Shown: piece after piece, positions 1 to 6,038 of the stretch
How positions within the stretch are numbered: position 1 is the first letter of the stretch
Layout: each line of letters begins with the position of its first letter
Assembly (NCBI GenBank): GCA_030611625.1
Contig: JAUWPK010000099.1
Span: forward strand, 1 to 9,805
Origin: Promethearchaeum sp.
Lineage (GTDB): Archaea > Asgardarchaeota > Lokiarchaeia > Sigyniarchaeales > Promethearchaeaceae
Reading direction: 5' to 3'
DNA: 9,805 bases
Notes under the pieces: model-generated
Told to the model about the DNA's origin: nothing
The model's input: only the letters and a program-made list of their open reading frames with translations
Databases searched by the model: none
Made by a program: the position numbers and the translations under genes

Positions 1-2
1 GG

Positions 3-1724
3 GAAGGATTTGTGGCAATTAATACGATGGGTAATATCACAACATATGATGATATCGGGGGATTATCGGATGTTATACAAAGAGTACGGGAAATGATTGA
101 ATTACCTTTAAAACATCCTGAACTCTTTCAACGAGTAAATATTGATCCTCCAAAAGGTGTTTTACTCTATGGTCCTCCCGGAACAGGTAAAACTCTATTA
201 GCTAGGGCCGTTTCCCAAGAAGCAAACGCAACCTTTATCACAATAAACGGACCAGAAATAATGAGCAAGTTTTATGGTGCTTCTGAAGAAAAACTGCGAA
301 AAATCTTTAAAGAAGCAGAAGAAAAGGCACCATCAATTATATTTATAGATGAACTTGATTCTATTGCTCCGAAAAGAGAACAGGTATCTGGAGAAGTAGA
401 ACGTAGGGTTGTAGCTCAATTATTAGCTCTTTTGGATGGATTAAAAGGGCGTGGAAGAATTATAGTTATTGGAGCAACCAATAGGATCAATTCGATTGAT
501 GAAGCATTAAGAAGACCAGGACGTTTTGACAGAGAAATTGAATTACCCGTTCCAGATGCCGATGGACGAAAAGAAATTTTACAAATTCATACACGAGGGA
601 TGCCATTAGATGATTCCGTAGATTTGGACGAATATGCAAGGCTTTCGCATGGTTTTGTAGGTGCTGATTTAATGGCTATTGCACGTGAAGGTGCCATGTC
701 CTCTTTGAGAAAAATACTTCCTCTGATAGATTTAGATAAACCAATACCTACAGAAATTTTGGATAATTTGATTATTAATGATGACGACTTCCAAAATGCG
801 TTAAGAATGGTGGAACCAAGTGCTATGCGCGAAGTATTAATTGAAATTCCGAATATTGCATGGGATGATGTTGGGGGTTTAAATGAAGTTAAACAAGAAT
901 TAAAAGAATCTATTGAATGGCCCTTAATATATCCACATCTATATAAAAAAGCTGGTATTCGATCAGTTAATGGTGTTCTTCTATTTGGACCTCCCGGTTG
1001 TGGGAAGACTTTACTTGCAAAAGCAGTTGCCACAGAATCAGAAATAAATTTTATAGCAGTAAAAGGACCTGAAATTTTCTCAAAATGGGTAGGTGAAAGT
1101 GAAAAAGCCATAAGAGACATATTCAGAAAAGCCAGACAAGCAGCGCCTTCTATAATCTATTTTGATGAGCTTGATGCAATTGCCGCAACTCGAGGTGGTG
1201 GAATGGGTAATTTAAGCGGTTCTAATGTAGGTATGCAAGTAGTTAATCAAATTCTCGTGGAAATGGACGGTGTTGAAGATCGAAAAGGTGTAATAATTGT
1301 AGCGAGTACAAATCGTCCCGACATTCTTGATCCTGCTTTATTACGTCCAGGTCGATTTGACCGCATAGTTTATGTTCCTTCTCCCGAGTTGAAAGGTCGA
1401 GAGAAGGTTTTAGAGGTCCATACAAAGGATATGCCATTATCTGAAGAAGTAAAACTAAAATTACATGATTTTGCAGTGCAATCTGAGGGATATAGTGGAG
1501 CAGATTTGGAAAATGTAGTGCGTGAAGCCGGTATGCAAGCAATTCGTGAGCAATTGGATGATTTTGAAAAAGTTGAGTTATCTCATTTTGAATTTGCTTT
1601 TAAAAAAATACCACCTTCTTTATCTCCGGAGTTGATTCAAAAATATAACGAGATTGCAGATAAGCTCTCTCAACAGAAAATTCGTACCGTTGCATCTCTA
1701 AAAGATCCCGGATTATTTACTTGA
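3..1724 (+). CDS. cdc48: CDC48/VAT-type two-ring AAA ATPase, 5' end cut by window edge
   Basis: Hexameric cytosolic unfoldase of the CDC48/p97/VAT family, which threads proteins through two stacked AAA rings using ATP, often for a proteasome. Numbered from the GTG at 12, D1 has Walker A GPPGTGKT (54-61), an aromatic pore loop KFYG and Walker B IFIDE (D113/E114). D2 has Walker A GPPGCGKT (326-333), pore loop KWVG and Walker B IYFDE (385/386). Both rings keep the RPGRFDR arginine-finger segment. The frame stays open to the left edge, and GFVAINT before YDDIGGL looks like the last strand of the N-domain. The GTG is therefore probably an internal valine codon, and about 180 residues lie outside the window. 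The D1 pore loop has GASE where GESE is usual. The protein ends LFT, with no C-terminal HbYX proteasome-docking motif. Family assignment is very secure. Confidence 0.96.
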   Translation, partial: EGFVAINTMGNITTYDDIGGLSDVIQRVREMIELPLKHPELFQRVNIDPPKGVLLYGPPGTGKTLLARAVSQEANATFITINGPEIMSKFYGASEEKLRKIFKEAEEKAPSIIFIDELDSIAPKREQVSGEVERRVVAQLLALLDGLKGRGRIIVIGATNRINSIDEALRRPGRFDREIELPVPDADGRKEILQIHTRGMPLDDSVDLDEYARLSHGFVGADLMAIAREGAMSSLRKILPLIDLDKPIPTEILDNLIINDDDFQNALRMVEPSAMREVLIEIPNIAWDDVGGLNEVKQELKESIEWPLIYPHLYKKAGIRSVNGVLLFGPPGCGKTLLAKAVATESEINFIAVKGPEIFSKWVGESEKAIRDIFRKARQAAPSIIYFDELDAIAATRGGGMGNLSGSNVGMQVVNQILVEMDGVEDRKGVIIVASTNRPDILDPALLRPGRFDRIVYVPSPELKGREKVLEVHTKDMPLSEEVKLKLHDFAVQSEGYSGADLENVVREAGMQAIREQLDDFEKVELSHFEFAFKKIPPSLSPELIQKYNEIADKLSQQKIRTVASLKDPGLFT

Positions 1725-1732
1725 AACCATAG

Positions 1733-1755
1733 TTTTTTTGCTTTTATTTCTTTTT
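1733..1755 (+). terminator. T-rich terminator after cdc48
   Basis: Eight bases after the stop codon a run of seven T is followed by two more T-rich runs. This fits the hairpin-less, U-rich termination signal of archaeal RNA polymerase. The call rests on composition and position only. Confidence 0.35.
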
Positions 1756-1791
1756 CAATAAATCCAAATTTATTATTATATTAATTAAAAT

Positions 1792-2670
1792 GTGGATTAT
1801 TCAAACAAATGGACGGAACGCATAGTAGTTGCCATTCAAAATGCCTTTTTAGAGATAAAAAATATAATTGGGACTAAAGAAGCAAATAAGAAACACACCA
1901 TTGGTGCCGGTGGGGATCTCACACTTGAAATCGATAAAAGAGCAGAAAGTATAATAATTGACTCATTAGAATCATATAATGAACCAATTATAATTATTTC
2001 AGAAGAAATTGGAAAATTTTTCTGGGATCCAGTTGCAAAGAAAAGATTTTTCAATTTTGATTTTTCTATTTGCTCTGATTTTTTTATAATCGATCCGATT
2101 GATGGGTCTACTAATGCAAAACGTGGAATTCCGTTTTCATGTATATCAGTTGCATATGCAAATGGTCCAACTTTAAGCGATATTCAAGTCGGAGCAGTAT
2201 TTAATATCGAAACAGAAGATTTGTTTTTGGCAGAAAAAGGGATGGGTGCATTTTTTAATAAAAATCCTATTCAATGTTCGCAAACTAAGAAGTTGACTAG
2301 TAGTGTAGGGGGAACAGATATGCATATTAGAGATTTTTGTGAACCAAAAATAAAGCAGAAAAATATTGTATTAAAATATGCAAGGAAAGTTAGAATCATG
2401 GGTTCAAGCGCGTTAGAAATTTGCTTGGTAGCTGATGGATCCTTAGATTTTTATATAGACTTCAGAGGAATATCAAGGATTTGTGATTTTGCTGCAGCAT
2501 ATTTAATTGTAAAGGAAGCTGGTGGATTTATTATTGATGACAAGGGTCAGTCCATATCGGTGTCAACCAATAACTTTTCTTTAGACCAACGATATAATCT
2601 GCTTGTTGGATGTCCTGGATTGGAAAAAATAATGAAAAAAAAATCATTTCCCAATAAGTATAAAAGCTAA
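1792..2670 (+). CDS. Inositol-monophosphatase/FBPase IV-family phosphatase
   Basis: Mg2+-dependent sugar or polyol phosphatase of the IMPase superfamily; archaeal members often act on inositol-1-phosphate and fructose-1,6-bisphosphate. All metal-site motifs are visible: GGD near 40-42, SEE (E71/E72), IIDPIDGSTN (D101, D104) and the C-terminal CDFAAAYLIVKEAGG (D232). The usual tryptophan before that last aspartate is cysteine 231. The 28 residues between the EE pair and DPIDG form a Phe- and Lys-rich stretch. At 292 residues it is slightly longer than typical archaeal homologues (about 250-265). The start is GTG: an in-frame TAA lies just upstream at 1786, no nearby in-frame ATG exists, and the ATG at 1790 is out of frame. 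No Shine-Dalgarno site is seen. The last 27 bases overlap the small minus-strand gene at 2644. The family is secure but the substrate cannot be read from sequence. Confidence 0.9.
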   Translation: MDYSNKWTERIVVAIQNAFLEIKNIIGTKEANKKHTIGAGGDLTLEIDKRAESIIIDSLESYNEPIIIISEEIGKFFWDPVAKKRFFNFDFSICSDFFIIDPIDGSTNAKRGIPFSCISVAYANGPTLSDIQVGAVFNIETEDLFLAEKGMGAFFNKNPIQCSQTKKLTSSVGGTDMHIRDFCEPKIKQKNIVLKYARKVRIMGSSALEICLVADGSLDFYIDFRGISRICDFAAAYLIVKEAGGFIIDDKGQSISVSTNNFSLDQRYNLLVGCPGLEKIMKKKSFPNKYKS

Positions 2671-2769
2671 AATTGTTGAAATAACCATGACCAGTAAAAT
2701 AGAAAATCCTATCCACTGTTTAATTTCTTCTTTTCTGTGAGATTTCTTTTTCTTTCTTCGACGTGGCAT
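2644..2769 (-). CDS. Small basic single-helix membrane protein, 41 aa
   Basis: A short frame encodes 41 residues. It opens with a strongly basic stretch (MPRRRKKKKSHRK), then EEIKQW, one hydrophobic helix of about 20 residues (20-39), and a final GK. The charge pattern predicts the N-terminus in the cytosol (positive-inside rule). It lies nine bases after the stop of the upstream minus-strand gene (2779-3525), in the same frame and probably on the same transcript. No Shine-Dalgarno site precedes the ATG. It overlaps the end of the convergent phosphatase gene by 27 bases. I do not recognise a family: the size resembles Sec61 beta/gamma-type subunits, but their conserved residues are not evident. 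The sharp basic-then-hydrophobic organisation argues against a chance frame, though its small size leaves doubt. Confidence 0.55.
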   Translation of the reverse strand: MPRRRKKKKSHRKEEIKQWIGFSILLVMVISTILAFILIGK

Positions 2770-2778
2770 TTTTTTAAA

Positions 2779-3525
2779 TCACGTTTTAAAGGAAGTTCCT
2801 GCATTTAATGCATAGATTTTAGTTTCTTCATCATTTTTAAGCTGTATTTCTTCTGGAGTTAATTTACGAATTAATTCAGTTAAAACTACCTTATTATAAC
2901 TGATTAATATTCGTGGGATTAATTCTTTTGCTAAATATGGCCCATCGGGGACTGTATCTTTTAAACGGTATAGTTTACGCTCTTTGATGATTTGACCAAG
3001 ATATTCCTTATGAGATTCTAGATATCCATATATATTGTTCCCGTCTATAACCATTTCGCGCCGATATCCATCGGGAAGCCCGATTTTTTCCAGTAAAAGG
3101 ACTATTTTTTCAAGAGTTAAGTTCTTTAAGAGTACTTCATCTTCAGCTTTTCCCTCATACGCTGGACCAGTCTGTTCCTCTTCAAAAGTTTCTTCTTTTT
3201 CAAGACCTACCATGATTTTAAATGGTAGAGTTTCGTCATTTTGATCAACAGTACTGATTTTAATAGCAGGTCCAAGCCGATCTCTGATTGAACTTGCTTT
3301 ATTTGCTGCGATGAACTTCATTCTTGTGGATGATTCGCTACCGGCCCATATAAACGATCGATAGGTTTCCGCGTTGATAAAATAGAGAATCAATTTAGCA
3401 TTTAGAATTTCATATAATCGTATACCTTCTTCGATTTCGAGTTCTTCAAATTCGGCTTTTTCATCGTTTAGTTGGAAAACTCGGACTAATTCCGTTTTCT
3501 TTTCTTCTTCGGTCATAAAAATCAT
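2779..3525 (-). CDS. Uncharacterised protein with possible gelsolin-like N-terminal domain
   Basis: A 248-residue soluble, acidic protein with no signal peptide or membrane helix. Residues about 10-105 have the order of a gelsolin/ADF-like repeat: a beta strand (KLILYFINAE), a turn and strand reading YRSFIWAGSESS, a helix rich in Ala and Lys (RMKFIAANKASSIRD), then a strand ending in DETLPFKIMVG. This resembles the gelsolin pattern of a W-x-G turn, a helix, then an acidic residue followed by Phe. An acidic linker (about 108-128) leads to a C-terminal domain (about 130-245) that I do not recognise; it begins GLPDGYRREMVIDG. ATG at 3525 directly follows an in-frame TAA; ATG at 3516 is an alternative start. 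A TATA-like box sits about 33 bases upstream. The frame is secure. The fold is inference from pattern, and the function is unknown. Confidence 0.8.
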   Translation of the reverse strand: MIFMTEEEKKTELVRVFQLNDEKAEFEELEIEEGIRLYEILNAKLILYFINAETYRSFIWAGSESSTRMKFIAANKASSIRDRLGPAIKISTVDQNDETLPFKIMVGLEKEETFEEEQTGPAYEGKAEDEVLLKNLTLEKIVLLLEKIGLPDGYRREMVIDGNNIYGYLESHKEYLGQIIKERKLYRLKDTVPDGPYLAKELIPRILISYNKVVLTELIRKLTPEEIQLKNDEETKIYALNAGTSFKT

Positions 3526-3554
3526 TTAAGTGAAAATTTTATTGAATTTCTTTA

Positions 3555-3562
3555 TGTATAAA
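3555..3562 (-). promoter_or_regulatory. TATA-like box for the 248-aa gene
   Basis: On the minus strand the box reads TTTATACA, centred about 33 bases before the ATG at 3525. With the usual archaeal spacing of about 26 bases, transcription would start roughly 7 bases before the ATG, giving a near-leaderless message. This agrees with the absence of a Shine-Dalgarno site. Confidence 0.35.
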
Positions 3563-3582
3563 TTAGAATAGAGTTTTAGATT

Positions 3583-3598
3583 TAAAAATTTTAAAAAT
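3583..3598 (-). terminator. T-tract downstream of tRNA-Leu
   Basis: Read on the minus strand, two runs of five T follow the tRNA 3' end by about 18 bases, separated by AAAA. This suits archaeal U-tract termination and lies upstream of the separate promoter for the next minus-strand gene. Confidence 0.3.
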
Positions 3599-3615
3599 CT
3601 TTATTCTTCAATGAA

Positions 3616-3724
3616 TGCGGGGAGAGGGATTTGAACTCTCGCGGCTCTACGCACTGGATTTCTCATCATTTTTATAAGATTGATTCTGAGTCCAGCATCG
3701 TGGACCAGACTTGATTATCCCCGC
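3616..3724 (-). tRNA. tRNA-Leu(CAG) with a 25-nt intron
   Basis: The acceptor stem GCGGGGA pairs fully with TCCCCGC, followed by discriminator A; CCA is not encoded. Position 8 is T. The D-stem is ATC/GAT, with A14, G15, G18-G19 and A21 in place. The anticodon stem CTGGA/TCCAG encloses, after splicing, the loop CTCAGAA, giving anticodon CAG (leucine). A long variable arm with a GCG/CGC stem confirms class II. The T-arm is GAGAG, loop TTCAAAT, then CCCTC. The mature length is 84 nt. One oddity is that T-stem pair 52-62 is A opposite C. A TATA-like box sits at about -27. A 3' T-tract is also present. Confidence 0.93.
3660..3684 (-). other. tRNA-Leu intron at position 37/38
   Basis: A 25-nt intron interrupts the anticodon loop at the usual archaeal position. 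The precursor folds as a bulge-helix-bulge. CTCA (exon) pairs with TGAG (intron end) as the central 4-bp helix. Three-base bulges GAA and AAA flank it, and TCA/TGA closes the short intron hairpin. Cutting between the second and third base of each bulge leaves the 7-base loop CTCAGAA. Splicing would need the archaeal tRNA endonuclease and ligase. Confidence 0.88.
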
Positions 3725-3743
3725 TGATATAAATTGTATGAAG

Positions 3744-3758
3744 GTTTTAAATATAAAA
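3744..3758 (-). promoter_or_regulatory. TATA-like box of tRNA-Leu
   Basis: On the minus strand the sequence reads TTTATATTTAAAACC, centred about 27 bases before the tRNA 5' end. This is the expected distance for an archaeal TATA box driving a tRNA whose transcript begins near the mature 5' end. Confidence 0.5.
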
Positions 3759-3782
3759 AATTTTTCTATAAGAACTCACTAC

Positions 3783-3812
3783 TTTTAGGGTGGGCTAGCA
3801 AACCCACTAAAA
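3783..3812. repeat. Imperfect inverted repeat between divergent promoters
   Basis: TTTTA-GG-GTGGG on the left pairs with CCCAC-TAAAA on the right around the 8-base loop CTAGCAAA. This gives ten base pairs with a two-base GG bulge. It lies between the minus-strand tRNA promoter and the plus-strand lyase TATA-like box, immediately upstream of the latter. It may be an operator or a boundary hairpin; which one is not decidable from sequence. Confidence 0.45.
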
Positions 3813-3818
3813 TGTTGT

Positions 3819-3827
3819 AATTATAAA
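3819..3827 (+). promoter_or_regulatory. TATA-like box of the tyrosine phenol-lyase gene
   Basis: ATTATAAAA is centred about 28 bases before the ATG at 3851. Standard archaeal spacing puts the transcription start next to the start codon, so the message would be leaderless. That fits the lack of a Shine-Dalgarno site. Confidence 0.42.
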
Positions 3828-3850
3828 ACTTTTTTTAAGAAACATGATTA

Positions 3851-5248
3851 ATGCTAAATATCATGAAGAGTAAATTAATCGATCTTATCGAACCATTTAA
3901 AATTAAAGTGATTGAACCCGTTACTTTAGTTTCCGCTGAGCGGAGAAAAACTGCCATCCAGCTAGCAGGATACAACACATTTTTACTATTATCTGAAGAT
4001 GTTTTTATTGATCTTCTAACAGATTCGGGAACTTCTGCAATGTCGGATAACCAATGGGCTGGAATGATGATTGGTGATGAGGCATACGCTGGATCTAAGA
4101 ACTTTTATCACCTTGAAAAAGCTATTCAAGATGTATTAGGCTATGAATATATTGTTCCAACCCACCAAGGGCGAGGCGCTGAACATTTAATGTCTCAAGC
4201 TCTTATCAAAGAAGGGCAAATAGTCCCAAGAAATATGTATTTTACAACATCAAAATTACATGTTAATATAGCCGGAGGAGTAATGCCAGATGTGATTATA
4301 GATGAAGCTCATGATCCTGAAAATGAATCAGATTTTAAAGGAAATGTAGATTTGATAAAATTACAGAAAGTAATTGATGAAAATGGTCCAGAAAAGATTG
4401 CATATGTGAACGTTGAAATGAATGTGAATATGGCAGCTGGTCAACCAGTTTCCATGGCTAATTTGAGGGCTGTTAAGAAATTATGTGATCAATACAAAAT
4501 TAAAATCATTTTTGATGCAACACGCTCAAGTGAGAACGCTTACTTTATAAAAACACGTGAAAAAGAATATGTAGATGTTCCAATTATAAAAATATTGAAT
4601 GAAATGATGAGCTATTCTGATGGTTGTATTTATAGTTCAAAGAAGGATTGTTTAGTGAATATTGGTGGTTTTCTAGCAACTCATGATAAAGAGATCTTTG
4701 AAAAAACGCGTGCTACTGTTGTAATTTATGAAGGGCTTCATACATATGGAGGCATGGCAGGTCGAGATATGGAAGCAGTTGCAAGAGGATTAAGAGAAAG
4801 CACACAATTTTCTTATTTGAAATATAGAACTAATCAAGTAAAACATTTAGGAGAATTACTTATTGAAGGAGGAGTTCCAATCGTTCGACCCCCTGGTGGC
4901 CATGCAATATTTCTAAACGCATTAAAATTCCTTCCTCACTTAAAACGGGAAGAATGGCCTGCTCAAACATTGTCTGCGGCAATTTACGAAACTTCTGGAG
5001 TTAGAAGCATGGAACGTGGTGCTATTAGTAAAGGTCGAGATAAAGATGGAAACAATATCTTTCCAAATTTAGAATTAGTTAGGCTTACAATTCCTCGTAG
5101 GGTATATACAAACACACATATTGAATACACTGCAGAATGTATAATTGATCTATATAAGAATAGAGATAAGATTGCTGGATTGAAAATGGTGTTTGAACCT
5201 GAATATTTAAGATTTTTCCAAGCAACTTTTGAAAAATTACCATTATAA
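3851..5248 (+). CDS. tpl: Tyrosine phenol-lyase-like PLP beta-eliminating lyase
   Basis: A PLP enzyme of the tryptophanase/tyrosine phenol-lyase (TPL) family, cleaving L-tyrosine to phenol, pyruvate and ammonia. Full length at 465 residues. From memory of the Citrobacter TPL sequence, residues up to 389 align with a constant offset of eight: Tyr79 (TPL Tyr71) in DEAYAGS, Arg108 (Arg100) in HQGRGAE, Asp222 and Arg225 in FDATR, and PLP lysine 265 in SSKKDCL. The residues that separate TPL from tryptophanase are TPL-type: Thr132 in YFTT, Arg389 in SMERG (tryptophanase has a hydrophobic residue there), and Phe455-Phe456 in LRFF (tryptophanase has HF). The start is ATG 3851, with an in-frame TGA just upstream; Met5 at 3863 is an alternative. 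The neighbouring iorBA genes suggest aromatic amino acid catabolism. Family is certain and substrate likely; a cytosolic tetramer is expected for the family. Confidence 0.93.
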   Translation: MLNIMKSKLIDLIEPFKIKVIEPVTLVSAERRKTAIQLAGYNTFLLLSEDVFIDLLTDSGTSAMSDNQWAGMMIGDEAYAGSKNFYHLEKAIQDVLGYEYIVPTHQGRGAEHLMSQALIKEGQIVPRNMYFTTSKLHVNIAGGVMPDVIIDEAHDPENESDFKGNVDLIKLQKVIDENGPEKIAYVNVEMNVNMAAGQPVSMANLRAVKKLCDQYKIKIIFDATRSSENAYFIKTREKEYVDVPIIKILNEMMSYSDGCIYSSKKDCLVNIGGFLATHDKEIFEKTRATVVIYEGLHTYGGMAGRDMEAVARGLRESTQFSYLKYRTNQVKHLGELLIEGGVPIVRPPGGHAIFLNALKFLPHLKREEWPAQTLSAAIYETSGVRSMERGAISKGRDKDGNNIFPNLELVRLTIPRRVYTNTHIEYTAECIIDLYKNRDKIAGLKMVFEPEYLRFFQATFEKLPL

Positions 5249-5255
5249 TATTGTA

Positions 5256-5266
5256 TTTTTTTTTTT
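5256..5266 (+). terminator. T11 terminator after the lyase gene
   Basis: Eleven consecutive T begin eight bases after the stop codon, followed by CCTTTT, with no hairpin needed. This is a strong candidate for an archaeal U-tract terminator separating the lyase from iorBA. Confidence 0.5.
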
Positions 5267-5373
5267 CCTTTTATAAAATCATTAATGTGGGTTTTTAATC
5301 CCCGTTTATTAAAATTTAAAGGCAATTTATTTAATATTCATCTCAATGATAGGAGTTTTTTACAAATTACAAA

Positions 5374-5380
5374 TTTATTA
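5374..5380 (+). promoter_or_regulatory. Possible TATA box for iorBA
   Basis: TTTATTA lies about 41 bases before the ATG at 5418, placing transcription start near 5403 with a short leader. The whole intergenic stretch is AT-rich, so other boxes are possible. Confidence 0.28.
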
Positions 5381-5417
5381 AGTTTTTTTCATGCAAAAAA
5401 AAAACTAGTTGAAAATT

Positions 5418-6038
5418 ATGAACATTGATCAATTTAATATATTAAGTGTAGGTGTAGGTGGTCAAGGAGTAATCCGAGTTACTCAAATACTAGCTTCTGC
5501 TGCATTACTAGATAATTATCATGTAAGAACTGCTGAAACACATGGTATGGCTCAAAGAGGGGGTTCAGTTTCAGGTTATTTACGATTTGGTGAACTTGTC
5601 GATGGACCTTTAATTCCAGCTGGGTTTGCAGATATTATAATGGCACTAGAACCTCTTGAAGCAGTTCGGAATATTAAATATGCTGGGAAGAAATCAATAA
5701 TTTTCCTTAACGATAAAAGAATTTTACCACTTTCTATTTATCAATCTAAGAAGATTGTTTATCCGGATTTTGATGAAATATTAGCGAATTTGAAAAAAAT
5801 AACTAATAATGTATTCTTCATTAAAGCCACAGATTTAGCAGAAAAGGCAGGAAATGCTAAAACTTCGAATGTAATAATGCTTGGAGTTTTGATTGGATCA
5901 GGAATTTTACCCCTTTCAAAAGAAAATCTTGAAATATCTATTTTTAACAATATTCCTGCAAAAGCTAAAGAAATCAATAAAATTGCCTTCAAATTGGGGA
6001 TAGAAGAAGGGAAAAGAATAAGGAGTGAATTAAATTGA
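5418..6038 (+). CDS. iorB: Indolepyruvate:ferredoxin oxidoreductase, beta (gamma-domain) subunit
   Basis: The small subunit of the arylpyruvate ferredoxin oxidoreductase, which with IorA oxidises indolepyruvate, phenylpyruvate or hydroxyphenylpyruvate to the aryl-acetyl-CoA and reduces ferredoxin. About 206 residues, the normal length for IorB. The glycine-rich GVGGQGV (12-18) and ETHGMAQRGG (40-49) are signatures of the POR/KOR gamma-type domain. I chose ATG 5418, so the protein begins MNIDQFNILSVGVGGQG as homologues do; an in-frame TTG at 5409 would add three residues. No Shine-Dalgarno site precedes either. Its TGA overlaps the iorA start by 4 nt, which fits co-translation of the two subunits. 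The extended C-terminus, which contains the iorA ribosome site, is lysine-rich. Confidence 0.92.
   Translation: MNIDQFNILSVGVGGQGVIRVTQILASAALLDNYHVRTAETHGMAQRGGSVSGYLRFGELVDGPLIPAGFADIIMALEPLEAVRNIKYAGKKSIIFLNDKRILPLSIYQSKKIVYPDFDEILANLKKITNNVFFIKATDLAEKAGNAKTSNVIMLGVLIGSGILPLSKENLEISIFNNIPAKAKEINKIAFKLGIEEGKRIRSELN
6020..6025 (+). promoter_or_regulatory. Shine-Dalgarno site for iorA
   Basis: AAGGAG (continuing GTGA) sits inside the end of iorB, nine bases before the TTG at 6035. It supports the non-ATG start of iorA and shows that internal genes of an operon use Shine-Dalgarno initiation here, while several first genes lack such sites. Confidence 0.6.

Noticed and set aside
587..1120. 177-codon open frame on the minus strand inside cdc48
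   Set aside because: It lies wholly within a highly conserved AAA coding region on the other strand and its product shows no recognisable domain; it is a shadow frame.
3844..3873. Nine-codon upstream ORF overlapping the lyase start
   Set aside because: A start codon this close to a predicted leaderless transcription start would probably not be transcribed or translated; likely chance.
4984..5325. 113-codon minus-strand frame overlapping the lyase 3' end
   Set aside because: Most of it is antisense to the conserved C-terminal lyase domain, and its composition is that of antisense and intergenic sequence.
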